NCBI GenBank assembly: GCA_014843695.1
Contig: CM026391.1
Coordinates: 39,726,768 to 39,790,767, forward strand
Direction: 5' to 3'
DNA: 64,000 nt
Source of the DNA: Archivesica marissinica
Lineage: Eukaryota > Mollusca > Bivalvia > Venerida > Vesicomyidae
In this document: one piece after another, positions 1 to 11,100 of the stretch
How the letters are laid out: every line of letters starts with the position of its first letter
Position numbering within the stretch: the stretch's first letter is position 1
The notes under the pieces: generated by a model
Told to the model about the DNA's origin: nothing
Databases searched by the model: none
The model's input: only the letters and a program-made list of their open reading frames with translations
Position numbers and translations under genes: made by a program

Positions 1-391
1 GGTTAAACTGTAAGTAAACCTGGTCTTAAATGGGATAAACTGCAAGTAATCCTGGTCTTAAATGGGATAAACCAAGTAATCCTTGTCTTAAATGGGATAA
101 ACTGCAAGTAATCCTGGTCTTAAATGGGATAAACTGCAAGTAACCCTTGTCTTAAATGGGATAAACTGCAAGTAACCCTTGTCTTAAATGGGATAAACTG
201 CAAGTAATCCTGGTCTTAAATGGGATAAACTACAAGTAATCCTTGTCTTAAATGGGGATAAACTGCAAGTAACCCTGGTCTTAAATGGGATAAACTGCAA
301 GTAACCCTGGTCTTAAATGGGATAAACTGCAAGTAACCCTAGTCTTAAATGGGATAAACTGCAAGTAATCCTGGTCTTAAATGGGATAAAC
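1..391. repeat. 32-bp minisatellite, about 12 copies
   Basis: The unit contains ggtcttaaatgggataaact followed by gcaagtaatcct, repeated head to tail with a few substitutions (aatcct/aaccct/aatcctt). One copy lacks three bases near 71 and one has an extra g near 257. The array is cut by the window start, so its true length is unknown. It lies in the ATRX intron upstream of the first visible exon. Confidence 0.95.
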
Positions 392-884
392 TTGAGATAG
401 TCATTGGCATATATGCTATAACTCGCTTGTAATCATTGGATTAAACAGAGTAATTAAGTCTCCACTCTCCTCAATATGTTTTATGGTGAGACTTCTGTAC
501 ACATTCTATTCTGGTGTAGACTTGCCCGCACACTTTTTGTGATCTTCTACTGTATATAAAGTGTTTCAGGATGCCACTCTATATGTCAGAAATTATTAAT
601 TACAGTTGCTGTTTATCCTCATGTTTGTGAATCATGTTAGCATTATCTTGCACTTTCTGCCATTATCAATTTTGTACCATATTCCTTTAAATATTAACCA
701 TTTTCTTTTTTAACATCCTGACTCACTAATACAATACGTATTTTCAATGTTATATATATATTATTTTCCTGCCTATTGTATATCAATCAATTGATAGGGA
801 GAATAACTATATACGTTTTCTTTCATTCTAATCCCTTTCGATCCCCCGTCTGACCCTAATAAAATTAAGTCTTTCAGATGGACT
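392..884. other. intronic sequence, nothing recognised
   Basis: AT-rich ATRX intron sequence. No open frame, RNA gene or repeat was recognised. Confidence 0.5.
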
Positions 885-1130
885 TTAACCCATTCAACCC
901 CAAGTAACTGACATGGACTGGTGCGTGATATTTTCAGACCAATAAATTAATAAGAAAATTACCTTTGGACCAGTTCATTTATCAAAATGGGTAATTTTAT
1001 CTAAAAATAGTAATAATTATTACTGGCAAAAAAGTGCAGATCCTGATGAGACGGCTCGTCACGAGCCGGCTCATCTGGATCTACACTTTTCATAAGCCTA
1101 TTTAGAGGCCTGTGGGGTTGAAAGGGTTAA
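885..1130 (+). mobile_element. TTAA-flanked MITE, copy 1
   Basis: The element body is 889-1126 (238 bp), with terminal inverted repeats cccattcaacccc and ggggttgaaaggg. It is flanked on both sides by TTAA (885-888 and 1127-1130), the target duplication typical of piggyBac-type elements. The interior has a strong palindrome at about 1030-1090 (gatcctgatgag ... ctcatctggatc). No coding capacity. A second copy lies inverted at 1575-1795. Confidence 0.7.
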
Positions 1131-1140
1131 ACCAAGGTCT

Positions 1141-1256
1141 CGTGGAATGGGTCTCTGTCTGTATCATTGCAATATCCTCCAAAAATCTAAGATGACTAAT
1201 CTCTTCAGGAGGTGTCGCTCATATGGGCAACCGGTAGTGACGATAAATAAACGTAA
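1141..1256 (+). mobile_element. SINE-like 3' fragment
   Basis: The stretch atgggcaaccggtag with a following aaataa tail (about 1222-1252) recurs at 22147-22175 after a different upstream sequence. This marks it as the 3' part of a dispersed short element. The 5' part is not clear. Confidence 0.35.
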
Positions 1257-1574
1257 AACACACACATACAATCCCTTTCAGTCTACTGCTGTTAAATTAT
1301 ATGTAAAATGTTCATTTCTTGATTACATGTACAAATACTGAAATAAATAATGTTTAGACTCATTTTATAGCATTGTTTCTAAATGTAGTTAATATAAAAC
1401 TGTTATTATTGTTTCCATACACATGGTGGGTTGGGATCAGTCAATGATTGTTGCAGTAAAGAAATGTCTCTGATATTAAGCTCAAGTCTACTCATATTCA
1501 CATTCTACTCATATTCATATTGATACAGTGTAACCTGTATACAGCAGCCAGTCAATGGGGGGGGGGGAGGGGGG

Positions 1575-1799
1575 CCTTTCAACATCACAGACCTCTAAAT
1601 AGGCTTACAAAAAAGTGTAGATCCAGATGAGCCGGCTCGTGATGATCAGGATCTGCACTTTTTGCCAGTAATATTACTATTTTAGACAATTACCCATTTT
1701 GATAAATGAATTGGTCCAAATGTAATTTTCTGATTAATTTATTGGTCTAAAAATATCATGGACCAGTCCATGTCAGTTACTTGGTGTTGAATGCGTTAA
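1575..1799 (-). mobile_element. TTAA-flanked MITE, copy 2 (inverted)
   Basis: This is the reverse complement of the copy at 889-1126, with scattered substitutions and indels. TTAA survives on the right (1796-1799). The left flank is replaced by a poly-G run (about 1558-1574). The central palindrome (gatccagatgag ... tgatcaggatc) is partly deleted. With copy 1 it forms an inverted pair about 450 bp apart in one intron. Confidence 0.65.
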
Positions 1800-1968
1800 T
1801 AAAGGTTGAACATGAAATATAATGGCAAACTGGGAATCTGGTATCCTACTGCTAAATACTGGTTTACAGGTATTTAATTATTCATATTTTGCAATTGAAG
1901 TTTCCTCTCCATCACAAATATCCATATTTTAATATATTAATTTGGTGTTCCGCCATCTATGTTTTCAG

Positions 1969-2146
1969 AGCTCGTTTGTTCTTAATCTCAACGAAGGCTG
2001 GTTCGCTGGGTATTAATTTGGTGGCAGCTAACAGAGTCATCATCTTCGATGCTTCATGGAACCCGTCTCATGACATACAGTCTATATTCCGAGTATACAG
2101 GTTTGGTCAAGTCAAACCAGTGTATGTTTATAGATTTCTGGCACAG
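1969..2146 (+). CDS. ATRX: ATRX exon: helicase motifs V and VI
   Basis: The acceptor is tgttttcag ending at 1968 and the donor is cag|gtaaag after 2146. The first base completes a split codon; 59 codons follow, from [11 protein letters not shown] to YVYRFLAQ. It holds motif V ([10 protein letters not shown]), the [13 protein letters not shown] block and motif VI with its arginine fingers (FRVYRFGQ), which contact ATP in Snf2 enzymes. All expected residues are present, so this is a live exon rather than a pseudogene. A hAT-type MITE begins only 20 bp after the donor. Confidence 0.92.
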
Positions 2147-5100
2147 GTAAAGTTTGTGTTTACACTAGGGATGGCAACGAATAGCGATTATACTATTCGA
2201 ATATTCAGTCGGGAAGGTATATTCGAATATTCGATAGAATTCTATCAAAAACTCAAAATCACTTAAACTCTTATAAAAATTGCCAAACTAACTTAATTTC
2301 TGTTTTATGTGTAAACGTCATCGTCAAATGATTATTCAGATTTATATTGTACCAATTCCAATTTGCATATATTACAACTAGCATTTTTCACATTCATGGA
2401 GCGATTCAAGCATTTCATTTTGTGAGTGGGGGGATTTTTTGAGGACAATATAATATTTTTTCCGAATATTCGAATACTGGAATGGTATTCGTATATTCGG
2501 ACGTGCCATCCCTAGTTTACACTGATAATTAGTGTGATTATCATTTCAGTTATTCCGAAACCAGTCAAACCACTGATATTTGTGACACTTAACAAATCAT
2601 TGGAATCGATACAGCCGATATTTATGACAAGTGACCATACTAAGCAATTGCTGGATCCAGCATAGTTTATACATAAGTTTTAGCTCTTTTGCAAAAAACA
2701 AGTTATAACAACATTAAATTAAGCTGGAAGTCGGGTTTGCGGGTTTGCTTTAGTTGTGAGAGGTGCAGAGTTTGCGCCCAGCTGTAACTGTTATGATTGT
2801 GTCCTTAGGCAAGACACTTAGATTGCACATTGCCTCTTCTCTCGGTGATTGATTCATCAGGAATGAGGTCTCGAGAGTGATTAATCTTAATGTTGTAAGG
2901 ACTGGTTTCGCAATCGAGCTAACAAATAACTTTCTATTAATCGCGTGCCAAACAAGTCTGGTCCGTTTTCGTTTGTCACGATATTCAGCTAAAATTGAAC
3001 AGATTAAAACGAACCAAGGACAGATCAATTAGATGCCTGAGGCAATTTCCCTCCAACTGTGGCAGTGTGTGCCAGTGCGTGCCAGTGTGTGCCAGTGTGT
3101 GCCAGTGTGTGCCAGTGTGTGCCAGTGTGTGCCAGTGTGTGCCAGTGTGTGCCAGTGTGTGCCAGTGTGTGCCAGTGCGTGCCAGTGTGTGCCAGTGCGT
3201 GCCAGTGCGTGCCAGTGTGTGCCAGGTGTGTGCCAGTGCGTGCCAGTGCGTGCCAGTGCGTGCCAGTGCGTGCCAGTGTGTGCCAGTGTGTGCCAGTGTG
3301 TGCCAGTGCGTGCCAGTGCGTGCCAGTGCGTGCCAGTGTGCCAGTGCGTGCCAGTGCGTGCCAGTGCGTGCCAGTGCGTGCCAGTGCGTGCCAGTGTGCC
3401 AGTGCGTGCCAGTGTGTGCCAGTGTGTGCCAGTGTGTGCCAGTGTGTGCCAGTGCGTGCCAGTGCGTGCCAGTGTGTGCCAGTGTGTGCCAGTGTGTGCC
3501 AGTGTGTGCCAGTGTGTGCCAGTGTGTGCCAGTGTGTGCCAGTGTGTGCCAGTGTGTGCCAGTGTGTGCCAGTGTGTGCCAGTGTGTGCCAGTGTGTGCC
3601 AGTGTGTGCCAGTGTGTGCCAGTGTGTGCCAGTGTGTGCCAGTGTGTGCCAGTGCGTGCCAGTGTGTGCCAGTGTGTGCCAGTGTGTGCCAGTGTGTGGC
3701 AGTGTGTGCCAGTGTGTGGCAGTGCGTGCCAGTGTGTGCCAGTGTGTGGCAGTGCGTGCCAGTGTGTGGCAGTGTGTGCCAGTGTGTGCCAGTGTGTGCC
3801 AGTGCGTGCCAGTGCGTGCCAGTGCGTGCCAGTGCGTGCCAGTGCGTGCCAGTGCGTGCCAGTGTGTGCCAGTGTGTGCCAGTGTGTGCCAGTGTGTGCC
3901 AGTGTGTGCCAGTGTGTGCCAGTGTGTGCCAGTGTGTGCCAGTGTGTGCCAGTGTGTGCCAGTGTGTGCCAGTGTGTGCCAGTGTGTGCCAGTGTGTGCC
4001 AGTGTGTGCCAGTGTGTGCCAGTGTGTGCCAGTGTGTGGCAGTGTGTGCCAGTGTGTGCCAGTGTGTGCCAGTGTGTGCCAGTGTGTGCCAGTGTGTGCC
4101 AGTGTGTGCCAGTGTGTGCCAGTGTGTGCCAGTGTGTGCCAGTGTGTGCCAGTGTGTGCCAGTGTGTGCCAGTGTGTGCCAGTGTGTGCCAGTGTGTGCC
4201 AGTGTGCCAGTGCGTGCCAGTGCGTGCCAGTGCGTGCCAGTGCGTGCCAGTGCGTGCCAGTGCGTGCCAGTGCGTGCCAGTGCGTGCCAGTGCGTGCCAG
4301 TGCGTGCCAGTGTGTGCCAGTGTGTGCCAGTGTGTGCCAGTGTGTGCCAGTGTGCCAGTGTGTGCCAGTGCGTGCCAGTGCGTGCCAGTGCGTGCCAGTG
4401 CGTGCCAGTGCGTGCCAGTGCGTGCCAGTGCGTGCCAGTGCGTGCCAGTGCGTGCCAGTGCGTGCCAGTGCGTGCCAGTGCGTGCCAGTGCGTGCCAGTG
4501 CGTGCCAGTGCGTGCCAGTGCGTGCCAGTGCGTGCCAGTGCGTGCCAGTGCGTGCCAGTGCGTGCCAGTGCGTGCCAGTGCGTGCCAGTGCGTGCCAGTG
4601 CGTGCCAGTGTGTGCCAGTGTGTGCCAGTGCCAGTGTGCCAGTGCCAGTGTGCCAGTGTGTGCCAGTGCCAGTGCGTGCCAGTGCGTGCCAGTGCGTGCC
4701 AGTGCGTGCCAGTGCGTGCCAGTGCGTGCCAGTGCGTGCCAGTGCGTGCCAGTGCGTGCCAGTGCGTGCCAGTGCGTGCCAGTGCGTGCCAGTGCGTGCC
4801 AGTGCGTGCCAGTGCGTGCCAGTGCGTGCCAGTGCGTGCCAGTGCGTGCCAGTGCGTGCCAGTGTGTGCAGTGTGTGCCAGTGCGTGCCAGTGTGTGCCA
4901 GTGTGTGCCAGTGTGTGCCAGTGTGTGCCAGTGTGTGCCAGTGTGTGCCAGTGTGTGCCAGTGTGTGCCAGTGTGTGCCAGTGTGTGCCAGTGTGTGCCA
5001 GTGTGTGCCAGTGTGTGCCAGTGTGTGCCAGTGTGTGCCAGTGTGTGCCAGTGTGTGCCAGTGTGTGCCAGTGTGTGCCAGTGTGTGCCAGTGTGTGCCA

Positions 5101-8100
5101 GTGTGTGCCAGTGTGTGCCAGTGTGTGCCAGTGTGTGCCAGTGTGTGCCAGTGTGTGCCAGTGTGTGCCAGTGTGAGCCAGTGTGTGCCAGTGTGTGCCA
5201 GTGTGTGCCAGTGTGTGCCAGTGTGTGCCAGTGTGTGCCAGTGTGTGCCAGTGTGTGCCAGTGTGTGCCAGTGTGTGCCAGTGTGAGCCAGTGTGTGCCA
5301 GTGTGTGCCAGTGTGTGCCAGTGTGTGCCAGTGTGTGCCAGTGAGAAAACAAATCGCCATGTCGATTTATGACTAATAAATTGAGTTTCGATAGGTACCT
5401 GGATAATTGGTTGGAGTTATTGTTCACTTTCTGTGGATGTTCAAAAAACATACTGATCCAAGAATATCTGATACCATGCTGAATATAGTATTTGCCAGTG
5501 CTATGAATATAATTGTTTTAAACAATCGCGTGATATCCCTCTATTGTGACCGGAATGACTGTAATTCCATCCTGGATCATGTATATGTGTGTCAAACGTC
5601 GCCTACACCATTCTATTTACTTCAGCAGAATGCATGTTTACAGATGTATATCTCAATTAGACTCCTGTGTATCATTTATATGAGCAATTACAGTGTCGGA
5701 GTGACACGAATGATGCACACACAAACAAGCATGTTTTTTTGTAGGGATGGCAACGAATATTCGATCGAACTTCCGAATATCCGAATACTAATCCAGTATT
5801 CGAATATTCGGGGGAAAATATTATATTGTCCTCAAAAATGCCACCCGCTCAGTCACACGTTTAGAAATGCTTGAATAGCTCTGAGAATAAGAAAACTGCT
5901 AGGTGTAATCTATGCAAATTGGATTTAACATATTCGGGTACAATATCATAAAGATGACATTTACGTGTAAAACAGAAATTAGGTTTGGCAATTTTGAGTT
6001 TGAGTGATTTTGAGATTATGATACCGTATTTAGCTATGTATAGTGCGCACATTTCTTACTGAAATCCTCATCCATTTTATCTACTGCGCATTATACACCA
6101 GTACAGACATCAGGACATTTTTTTCCGAACCAAAATTGACCAATATTTCATGAAATTCGACCCGAACGGCCCCACAGACATTCTATAATTTGTTACATTC
6201 GACAAACGTTATAAACTAGCTATTAAAACCAGTTGCCGATAGTCTATATAAATAAATGAAATGAATAAGACCACAACATTAGCATATATTGCGTTTATTT
6301 TGGCAAACTGAAGAATTTAATTGAAATTACTAGATGCATACAAAATGGCGATTTGATAACATCACGTGGTTTTATCGTATGTAATATTTCGCGTACTTTT
6401 CGCGTACTTCGCCGCATAAAGCGACACACTTTTTTTTGGGTGCAGTATTTCAATTGTTTGTAGCGATAATTAATTTCGACAAACCTTTCACAATGGGTCC
6501 CAGTTAATTAGGTAGGCTACACGTGTTGAGAAGTTTGAGCATCTGCTGACATGTTTGAGAACGTGTTGAGATGTTTGAGCAGGTGTTAAGTTTGAGAAAT
6601 TAATTATCACTCAACTTGTCAATTTAATGCCATGTCATCGAAGGAAATACCTCAGAATTGTCTTATCATAAACTTGTGTTGTTTTCTTTTATGCAACATT
6701 TCCCGAAACGTGTATTTCTGCACGTACGCATCCACGATATGCATGTAATTTTCATGAAATTATGGGTGCGTTGCCGTTTCTCGATGAGGTATATCTCGAG
6801 TGATTTAATATAAGTTGTAAAAATCACGGAGCACAATATTTAACGATTCTTGATAATGTTAAATTTTGACTTGGAAAATTGCGTTTTTCACGTGCGCATT
6901 ATACATCGGAACTCAGTTTTTCCGCCGATTTTCGTGCCAGATCGTGGGTGCGCACTATACACGGTAGCGCACTATACATAGCTAAATACCTTCTCGACCG
7001 AATATTCGAATAGTATGTTCGCTATTCGTTGCCTAGTTTTTTGTGATATTTATTAACATTGTAAGCCTTTAATGGCTACTTTTTATTATTTACCGTAAAA
7101 TAAGACTGCATTATTCAATTAGTAGCCTAAGCTTATAATCACCTGCCTTTGTTCATTGGATAGTCCGCCTCTGTGGTCGAGTGGTTACGGTCGCTGACTT
7201 GTATACCGCTGTAACCTATCATCACTGATGGTAACAGGGTTCGAGCCCCGCTCAGGCCGTGTGTCATTTATATGAAAAAGTTGGCAGTTTCTTACGGAGG
7301 TTGGTGCACCCAAGTACTGGTTAACCGCTGGAGCCTGCCCAGGAAAGGTGTTGTTAGGTAAACTGCCCGCCGGCGATATAGCCCGAATTGGTGCTGATGC
7401 AGGCGTAAAACCCGAAATATAACAACATTATTGTTCATTGGATACAGATCACGACAACATTTCGTACATCTGAGCCTGCAATTTAGAAACTTCTTAATTT
7501 GAAAGAAAAAACATAAAATGAAAATGTTATTTTATTATATTGGAATTATATTGTCATCTCTAATTTAAACCAAAAAAATGTTACTTGCCAGAGCAGTGTA
7601 CAGGTAAAATTCTGCCTTGATTTGTCATGAAAGTTTATTATCTTTTGTGTCGTTTTGTGTCTGATCGCGGCAACAGCAGTTAATTCTGTCTGCCCTGTAT
7701 TGCTTCAGATTTGGAGTACACATCTGTTCTGTGTTTTGCAAAATGTCGTTTCTTGGAGCAAAAGAAATAACATGCAAGATTGATTTCATCTTTCAGTTGT
7801 CGTTTGTAATATTGAAATTGTGTGCATCTTAGAATAAGAGTCGTTCAAATCACTTGCCTCTCACCACTCTAAGTTCGAATCTCACTAGGGGGTGTCAAAT
7901 TCGGAAAGCTATTCAACTGGCTTGCGGAAGGCTTGTGGTTCTACCTGGGTGCCTGAAATACTACCCAGAGAAGCAGCATGGGTGTTCCTTAACCCATTTC
8001 ATTCTGGATACATTTAAAGACTTTTGCAAACAACATAGATCCAGATCAGCCGCAGCATAACGCTGCATGCTGATCAGGATCTATATTGTTTGCTATATAG

Positions 8101-11100
8101 CCAAGTGTCTTAGCAAGATCATCTGAATAGCAAACAGCATAGAGCCTGATCAGACAGCCTGTTCCGTGGCAGCTGATCTAGCTCTATGTTCTATGCAAAT
8201 ACTGTTCGAACGGTATCCAGAATCAAATGGGTTAACCAATAATAGCTAGTGTCACCATATGTCCTAGTTACAAAACAAAGAAACAAAAGAATAATGGAAT
8301 GCTGATTGAATTGATTTAGGGCACAATGGAGGAGAAGATCTATGAACGACAAGTAACGAAACAGTCGCTGTCACAGAGAGTGGTTGACGAGCACCAGATA
8401 GAACGACACTTTACATCCACTGATCTCCAGGAGCTTTACAAGTTCCAGCCAGACCGACTTGATGACCCGGAGAAGACGGCCAGGCCTCTACCCATGCTGC
8501 CCAAGGTATTGTTCAGTCATGTTTAGCAGCAAATATGCAGTAAACATATTTAATTTGACACCGCTTAAACGTTTTCATACGCTTAGCAGATATACCACAT
8601 ACATTTAGCAGATATACCACATACGTTTAGCAGATATACCACATACATTTAGCAGATATACTCGATAATTCTAGTCGTTAGTGCGCAACATTGACCTTTA
8701 AATGCTTACTGTAACATTGACATTCATATTTTCAGGGTCAAAACTTGTATTCATCTTTTGCCATATTAAACTGATATTCACAACAAAAGTAATCCTAGTC
8801 ACCATGAACATGTCCACATTAGCAATTAGATTTTAGCCTTGACCCTGAGTGACCTTTTTTAAGGTCAATTACTGTAGAATAACTTCTTCACATAGAACCA
8901 CATGTTGTAATTGTCTTATAGAACCACATGTCGTAATTGTCTTATAGAACCACATGTCGTAATTGTCTTATAGAACCACATGTTGTAATTGTCTTATAGA
9001 ACCACATGTTGTAATTGTCTTATAGAACCACATGTTGTAATTGTCTTATAGAACCACATGTTGTAATTGTCTTATAGGACCACATGTTGGCAGAGCTGAT
9101 GACTCACAACAAGGAGTGGATCGTGACGTATCACGAGCACGACTCGTTGCTGGAAAACGTTGTGGAACAGGAACTGAATGAAGAGGAGAAGAAAGCGGCC
9201 TGGGAGGACTATGAGGACGAGAAGAAGGGCATCAATAAAGGTAATCCCCCACCTGCCACATAATCTGTACATAATAAAATATGCCAATAACTTGATTGAA
9301 CGAAAATTATGGAAAACGTAGCAACTCTTTTTTGACCGGATTTTGTCAAACTTGGTACTACGTTTATAAAATTTTGGTACATTTTGTTTATCATTTAGTA
9401 ACTAGGTCAATTTGGTGGAAATTTAGTATGTAGCATGCTTAAGAAAATGTCTACTAAGTTCATTCAGATTAGGTCAAAGACAAGGTGAACTGCAGATTTA
9501 AGTGTTTAATCTGATTTTGTGGGGTTACTATGGCTCTTGGTGAGATCTGGTTCTAATTGTTTCCTCATTCCAAACACTTATATAACTCTACCATGACTCT
9601 ACCATACATTTTTATTACATACATATATGAACTAATGTGTATATATTTGAACAATCTCGATTAGATTCGTGTTTAACTTGTCACCAGATAAAATAGAAGA
9701 AAATCCATGTACACAATATATCAATTCTTATGTTTCACCGAATTTTGTTGAAACTTAGTTACAAGGTATATATTAATGAAAGTGTGCTTCTGTTTTGTAA
9801 ACTAGGTCATGAGGTTATATTAAGGATGATTGGGTGGCTGTCTGAGTTGAGCCCCTCTTGGCCCTTTTGATGTATTGATGATATCTCAAAAACCTTTCAA
9901 GTCCGCCTCCGTGGTCGAGTGGTTATGGTCGCATACCATTGTAACCTAGCATCACTGATGGTCAAGGGTTCAAGCCTCGCTCATGCTGTGTCTCTTTATA
10001 TGAAAACGTTGGCAGTTTCTTACGGAGGTTGGTGCACCAAGTACTGGTTAACCGCTGGCGCCTGCCCAGGAAAGGTGTTGTTAAGTAAACTGCCCACGGC
10101 AATATAGCCCAAAATGGTGCTAATGCAGGTGTAAAACCCAAACAAACAAAAACCTTTATAGATGTTGGCCTGCCTATCATAATGGGATGTGGACGTTGCC
10201 TGTGATTGTTGGCAGGGTCGGTGTAGTCATTTCATGGTGCTTCATGGTGTAATTGATATGCTGTGTGCCTTGTAATCAAGAGTTTGTAAGTTGGAGCCTC
10301 GTTAGAGCCACGCTTGTGGTGTCCTTGGGCAAGCCACTTAGTTCCACATTGAATCTTCTCTCTCCATCAAGGTGATGGATTCCATCAGCAATGAGAGTCT
10401 CGAGATCAATTAAGCTAATTTTGTAAAAGCTTGTTTCACAATCAAACTAAAATAAATTTATATTTAAAACAGTGCAATTTCATACAACATCAGTAACCTT
10501 CAAGTTGAGTTTTGAAAGAAATGTTTGCATTGCAATGAATCATTGCTTATATTGATTGAGCAAGTTTGGACTGTAGTTTTTACGATTATACTTGTTTAGC
10601 TCCTCATATCTGACTATGCTTGGTTTGCAGCATTTGGAGGAATGCAGATGAACCCTGCCGTGTATGCCACTCAGCAGATGAACATGCAGAACCTGCTACT
10701 CCAAGGCCAGGCTAACCTAGGCCAGGCCGCTGTTCTACAGATAGTGCAAGATCTTAAAACTAGGGTATGTACACGTTTTTATTAGCTAGCTCAGGTGAGA
10801 TATTGGTGAGTCATTCCGCATGGTGCGACTGTATGGGAAGATTTTGCTTCAAATGAAATCTCTGAAGATGCTTCATCAATTTTGAAGAAACTTGGCGTGG
10901 AAGCTTCTGTGCTATTAATAGATGAAAGTTAGCTAAACTAGTTAAATACAAAATTCAAAGTGGCCATCATGGATTGTAGCCATGTTGAAAATCTTATTTC
11001 TCACTTTCACGCGAGTAAAAGCCAAAATTTGATGAGAGAAAAAAAGAAGAAAAAAAGATATGCTGTAATTAGTCAAAAATAATATTCATAAAATTATAGC

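Noticed and set aside
2985..5451. Long frames of about 700-800 codons on both strands over the 10-bp array
   Set aside because: A stop-free 10-bp unit repeated over 200 times gives them automatically. The array lies inside an ATRX intron.
5407..5874. 155-codon plus-strand frame as a gene
   Set aside because: It crosses the boundary of a hAT MITE, has no known domain and lies in an ATRX intron.
7163..7260. tRNA genes at the A-box and B-box sequences (7163-7260, 9901-9990 and 7838-7900)
   Set aside because: The stems do not close into a cloverleaf. The sequences continue into a shared SINE body and tail, with target duplications around two of them.
1969..8505. RAD54L2/ARIP4 or RAD54 as the identity of the SNF2 gene
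   Set aside because: The residues around motifs V-VI ([26 protein letters not shown]) and the following RQVTKQSLS and YHEHDSLL blocks are those of ATRX.
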